NCBI GenBank assembly: GCA_030594905.1
Contig: JAUVEF010000055.1
Coordinates: forward strand, 1-7,482
Direction of reading: 5' to 3'
Source: Methanosarcinales archaeon
GTDB lineage: Archaea > Halobacteriota > Methanosarcinia > Methanosarcinales > Methanogasteraceae
DNA: 7,482 nt
Under the pieces are notes generated by a model. The model had not been told where the DNA came from, ran no database searches, and worked only from the letters and a program-made list of their open reading frames with translations. This document shows positions 5,959 through 7,482 of this stretch, in pieces. The number at the start of each line of letters is the position of its first letter. Positions within the stretch are counted from its first letter, which is position 1. Made by a program: the position numbers and the translations under genes.

Positions 5959-7122
5959 ATGGCAAGAGAAGTGGCAATCATAGGAATCGGGTGCACTGCG
6001 TTCGGAGAATTCTGGGATCGGTCGTTCCGCGATATCATTGTGGAGGCGGGCGTTGCGGCGATCGAGGATGCCGGCGTGCAGGGCGAGGAGATAGACGAAC
6101 TCTTTGTCGGGAACATGAGCGCGGGTAGGTTCGTGGAGCAGGAGCACATATCCTCGTTAATCGCTGATTACGCAGGTCTTGCGTCCATGCATGTGCCGTC
6201 CACTCGCGTGGAGGCTGCATGTGCATCCGGCGGGCTTGCCTTCAGGATGGGTGCGCTTGCGATTGCATCAGGTCATGCTGATATTGCAATCGTTGCTGGC
6301 GTTGAAAAAATGACTGATGTGAGCATGCAGGCGGCAACCGATATGCTTGCAGCCGCGGCTGACCGTGAGTGGGAGGGTTTTGCTGGCGCAACATTCCCCG
6401 GACTCTACGCGATGATCGCACGCAGGCATATGCACGAATATGGGACTACGTCAGAGCAACTCGCGTCCGCAGCGGTGAAGAACCACCACAATGCAACGAT
6501 GAACCCGAAAGCCCAGTACAGAAGCGAGATAACCGTCGATGCGGTGCTGCGATCGGCTATGATCGCTGATCCACTGCACATGCTCGATTGCTCGCCGATC
6601 ACAGACGGCGCGGCTGCTGTGGTGCTTGCGCCGATGGATGTTGCGAGAAAGTACACCGACACGCCGATTCGCATCAGGGCAACCACTCAGGCATCCGACA
6701 CCATTACCATACATGATCGGTCTGACATCACCACGCTTGCCGCAACGGCAGCAGCAGCATCCCGCGCGTACAAGATGGCGGGGTTGACCGCAAAAGACAT
6801 TGATTTCGCGGAGGTGCACGACTGCTTCACGATAGCAGAGATATGTGCGATCGAGGATCTCGGGTTCTTCCCGAAAGGAACTGGCGGACCGGTGACTGAG
6901 GATGGGATCACCGCAATCGACGGCGATCTTCCTGTGAATCCGTCAGGTGGTCTGAAAGCCTGCGGGCATCCGGTGGGCGCAACTGGCATCAAGCAAGCCG
7001 TGGAGGTCGCGACACAACTGCGCGGCGATGCAGGCAAGCGGCAGGTTGCAGGCGAGGTTGGACTGACGCACAACGTTGGCGGTTCAGGCGGCACCGCAGT
7101 GGTGCATATACTTTCGAGGTGA
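5959..7122 (+). CDS. Acetyl-CoA C-acetyltransferase (archaeal mevalonate-pathway type thiolase)
   Basis: The 387-residue enzyme (from MAREVAIIG) is a thiolase of the archaeal/SCP-x group. It probably condenses two acetyl-CoA to acetoacetyl-CoA, the first step toward mevalonate and the isoprenoid chains of archaeal lipids. Cys88 in EAACASGG is the nucleophile. EVHDCFT carries His287, [14 protein letters not shown] carries His337, and THNVGGSGG carries His371 where bacterial thiolases have a second cysteine, as is typical of this group. The segment [17 protein letters not shown] near residue 60 is characteristic of archaeal members. In many archaea it forms a complex with HMG-CoA synthase and a small DUF35 protein encoded beside it. 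Neither is seen here: DUF2119 diverges upstream, and noncoding DNA follows for at least 360 nt. A role in beta-oxidation is the main alternative. Confidence 0.93.
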   Translation: MAREVAIIGIGCTAFGEFWDRSFRDIIVEAGVAAIEDAGVQGEEIDELFVGNMSAGRFVEQEHISSLIADYAGLASMHVPSTRVEAACASGGLAFRMGALAIASGHADIAIVAGVEKMTDVSMQAATDMLAAAADREWEGFAGATFPGLYAMIARRHMHEYGTTSEQLASAAVKNHHNATMNPKAQYRSEITVDAVLRSAMIADPLHMLDCSPITDGAAAVVLAPMDVARKYTDTPIRIRATTQASDTITIHDRSDITTLAATAAAASRAYKMAGLTAKDIDFAEVHDCFTIAEICAIEDLGFFPKGTGGPVTEDGITAIDGDLPVNPSGGLKACGHPVGATGIKQAVEVATQLRGDAGKRQVAGEVGLTHNVGGSGGTAVVHILSR

Positions 7123-7166
7123 CCGAAAGGTGCGTGTTTGGATAACCCCAAGATTACATATTACAT

Positions 7167-7186
7167 ACATTTTCACAAGAAAATGT
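7167..7186 (+). terminator. Hairpin after the thiolase gene, possible terminator
   Basis: ACATTTTC (7167-7174) and GAAAATGT (7179-7186) form a perfect 8-bp stem with a 4-nt loop, 44 nt after the thiolase stop. There is no T-tract behind it, so it may be an mRNA 3'-end structure or a protein site instead. The perfect symmetry makes it equally possible on either strand. Confidence 0.4.
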
Positions 7187-7330
7187 GAGGCGGTAAGATA
7201 CAAAATGCCTGGTTCTGACGTTTTCTGACACCATGTTAATCTGTAACAATATGTCCACTGCTATCGATTTCAAAACGTCAAATATCGAATATCTCCACGA
7301 TCTTCATGAAATAACAATATAGAATGTAGC

Positions 7331-7338
7331 ATATATAA
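7331..7338. promoter_or_regulatory. TATA-like element in the right-end intergenic region
   Basis: ATATATAA on the + strand (TTATATAT on the minus strand) fits an archaeal TATA box in either direction. Read on the + strand, transcription would begin near 7360 and the transcript would contain the 12-bp inverted repeat within about 50 nt of its 5' end. No gene start follows inside the window. Confidence 0.4.
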
Positions 7339-7407
7339 TCTAATCACGTCAGCAGCTATTGATTAATTGGTTTTTTACGATCTGCCAAAAACAGGTTGGA
7401 TCTCTCC

Positions 7408-7453
7408 AGCAGGTGAGATATTCCGAGGAGATTGTTTTCAGATCTCACCTGCT
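7408..7453. repeat. Perfect 12-bp inverted repeat with a 22-nt spacer
   Basis: AGCAGGTGAGAT (7408-7419) and ATCTCACCTGCT (7442-7453) are exact reverse complements. A further ATCTC at 7400-7404 and GAGAT at 7428-7432 would allow two smaller hairpins instead of the long one. An arm this long is unlikely by chance in a 360-nt gap. It could be an RNA hairpin, a leader with two alternative folds, or a dyad for a DNA-binding protein. Read on the minus strand, a T5 run follows 16 nt after the stem, so it could also terminate a gene beyond the right edge. Confidence 0.6.
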
Positions 7454-7482
7454 TTGTAATAGCACCCCGCAACGCGCAAGTC

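Larger units (their letters stand above)
7123..7482. other. 360-nt AT-rich noncoding region with inverted repeats
   Basis: No convincing gene is found on either strand; the longest ATG frames are under 30 codons and lack ribosome sites. The region holds an 8-bp hairpin at 7167-7186, a tandem TTCTGAC at 7213-7219 and 7223-7229, a 9-bp inverted pair (TGACGTTTT at 7216-7224 with AAAACGTCA at 7272-7280, which could be chance), a TATA-like element at 7331-7338, and a 12-bp inverted repeat at 7408-7453. It looks regulatory or the home of an untranslated RNA. Confidence 0.55.

Noticed and set aside
7119..7145. GTG frame overlapping the thiolase stop, as a remnant of the expected DUF35 gene
   Set aside because: It ends after eight codons and nothing downstream resembles the DUF35 zinc ribbon or OB fold in any frame.
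7233..7322. 29-residue ATG frame in the right intergenic region
   Set aside because: It has no ribosome site and no recognisable pattern; this length is expected by chance.

Overview
The window looks like part of a moderate-GC euryarchaeal chromosome, most likely from a methanogen or a methanogen-related lineage such as Methanosarcinales, Syntrophoarchaeales or ANME. The main evidence is an A-type ATP synthase subunit D, an archaeal EF-2 with the diphthamide site, an archaeal pilin with an AVSPVIG signal, an archaeal mevalonate-type thiolase, and a protein I recognise as DUF2119, a family known from methanogen-type archaea. Starts are preceded by archaeal GAGGTGA or GTGATC ribosome sites, and several gene starts have TATA-like boxes. 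No rRNA, tRNA, CRISPR array, transposase or phage gene is visible. Placement below phylum level is inference.

Left block (1-989, + strand). The window opens inside the end of a secreted-type CAP-domain protein with a six-cysteine tail. It is followed 23 nt later by atpD and then by a 45-residue single-helix membrane protein whose ATG overlaps the atpD stop (ATGA). In archaeal ATP synthase clusters atpD normally follows atpB, so a CAP gene in that place suggests a rearranged or split ATP synthase operon.

Convergent gap (990-1449). This 460-nt AT-rich stretch contains no convincing gene. It holds a degenerate array of ATTCGTG-like heptamers and, next to EF-2, a clear hairpin plus T-tract terminator on the minus strand.

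Middle block (1450-4390, minus strand). Transcription runs aroQ (chorismate mutase), then purE (AIR/N5-CAIR carboxylase family), then EF-2. aroQ and purE abut exactly and are probably cotranslated; EF-2 follows after 67 nt with its own strong ribosome site. Both small enzymes carry changes at positions usually conserved for catalysis.

Right block (4391-7482). A divergent promoter region separates aroQ from a + strand type IV pilin-like gene with a good TATA box and ribosome site. A DUF2119 protein with an apparently complete zinc-hydrolase site is on the minus strand, divergent from a thiolase of the archaeal mevalonate type. The thiolase lacks its usual HMG-CoA synthase and DUF35 neighbours here. 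The last 360 nt are noncoding: they contain an 8-bp hairpin just after the thiolase, a TATA-like element, and a perfect 12-bp inverted repeat with possible alternative pairings.

Most of the window is ordinary archaeal housekeeping. I see no convincing new multi-gene system. The best leads are the CAP/cysteine-tail gene beside atpD, the altered AroQ and PurE active sites, the small protein overlapping atpD, the uncharacterised DUF2119 hydrolase, and the structured noncoding DNA at the right end.
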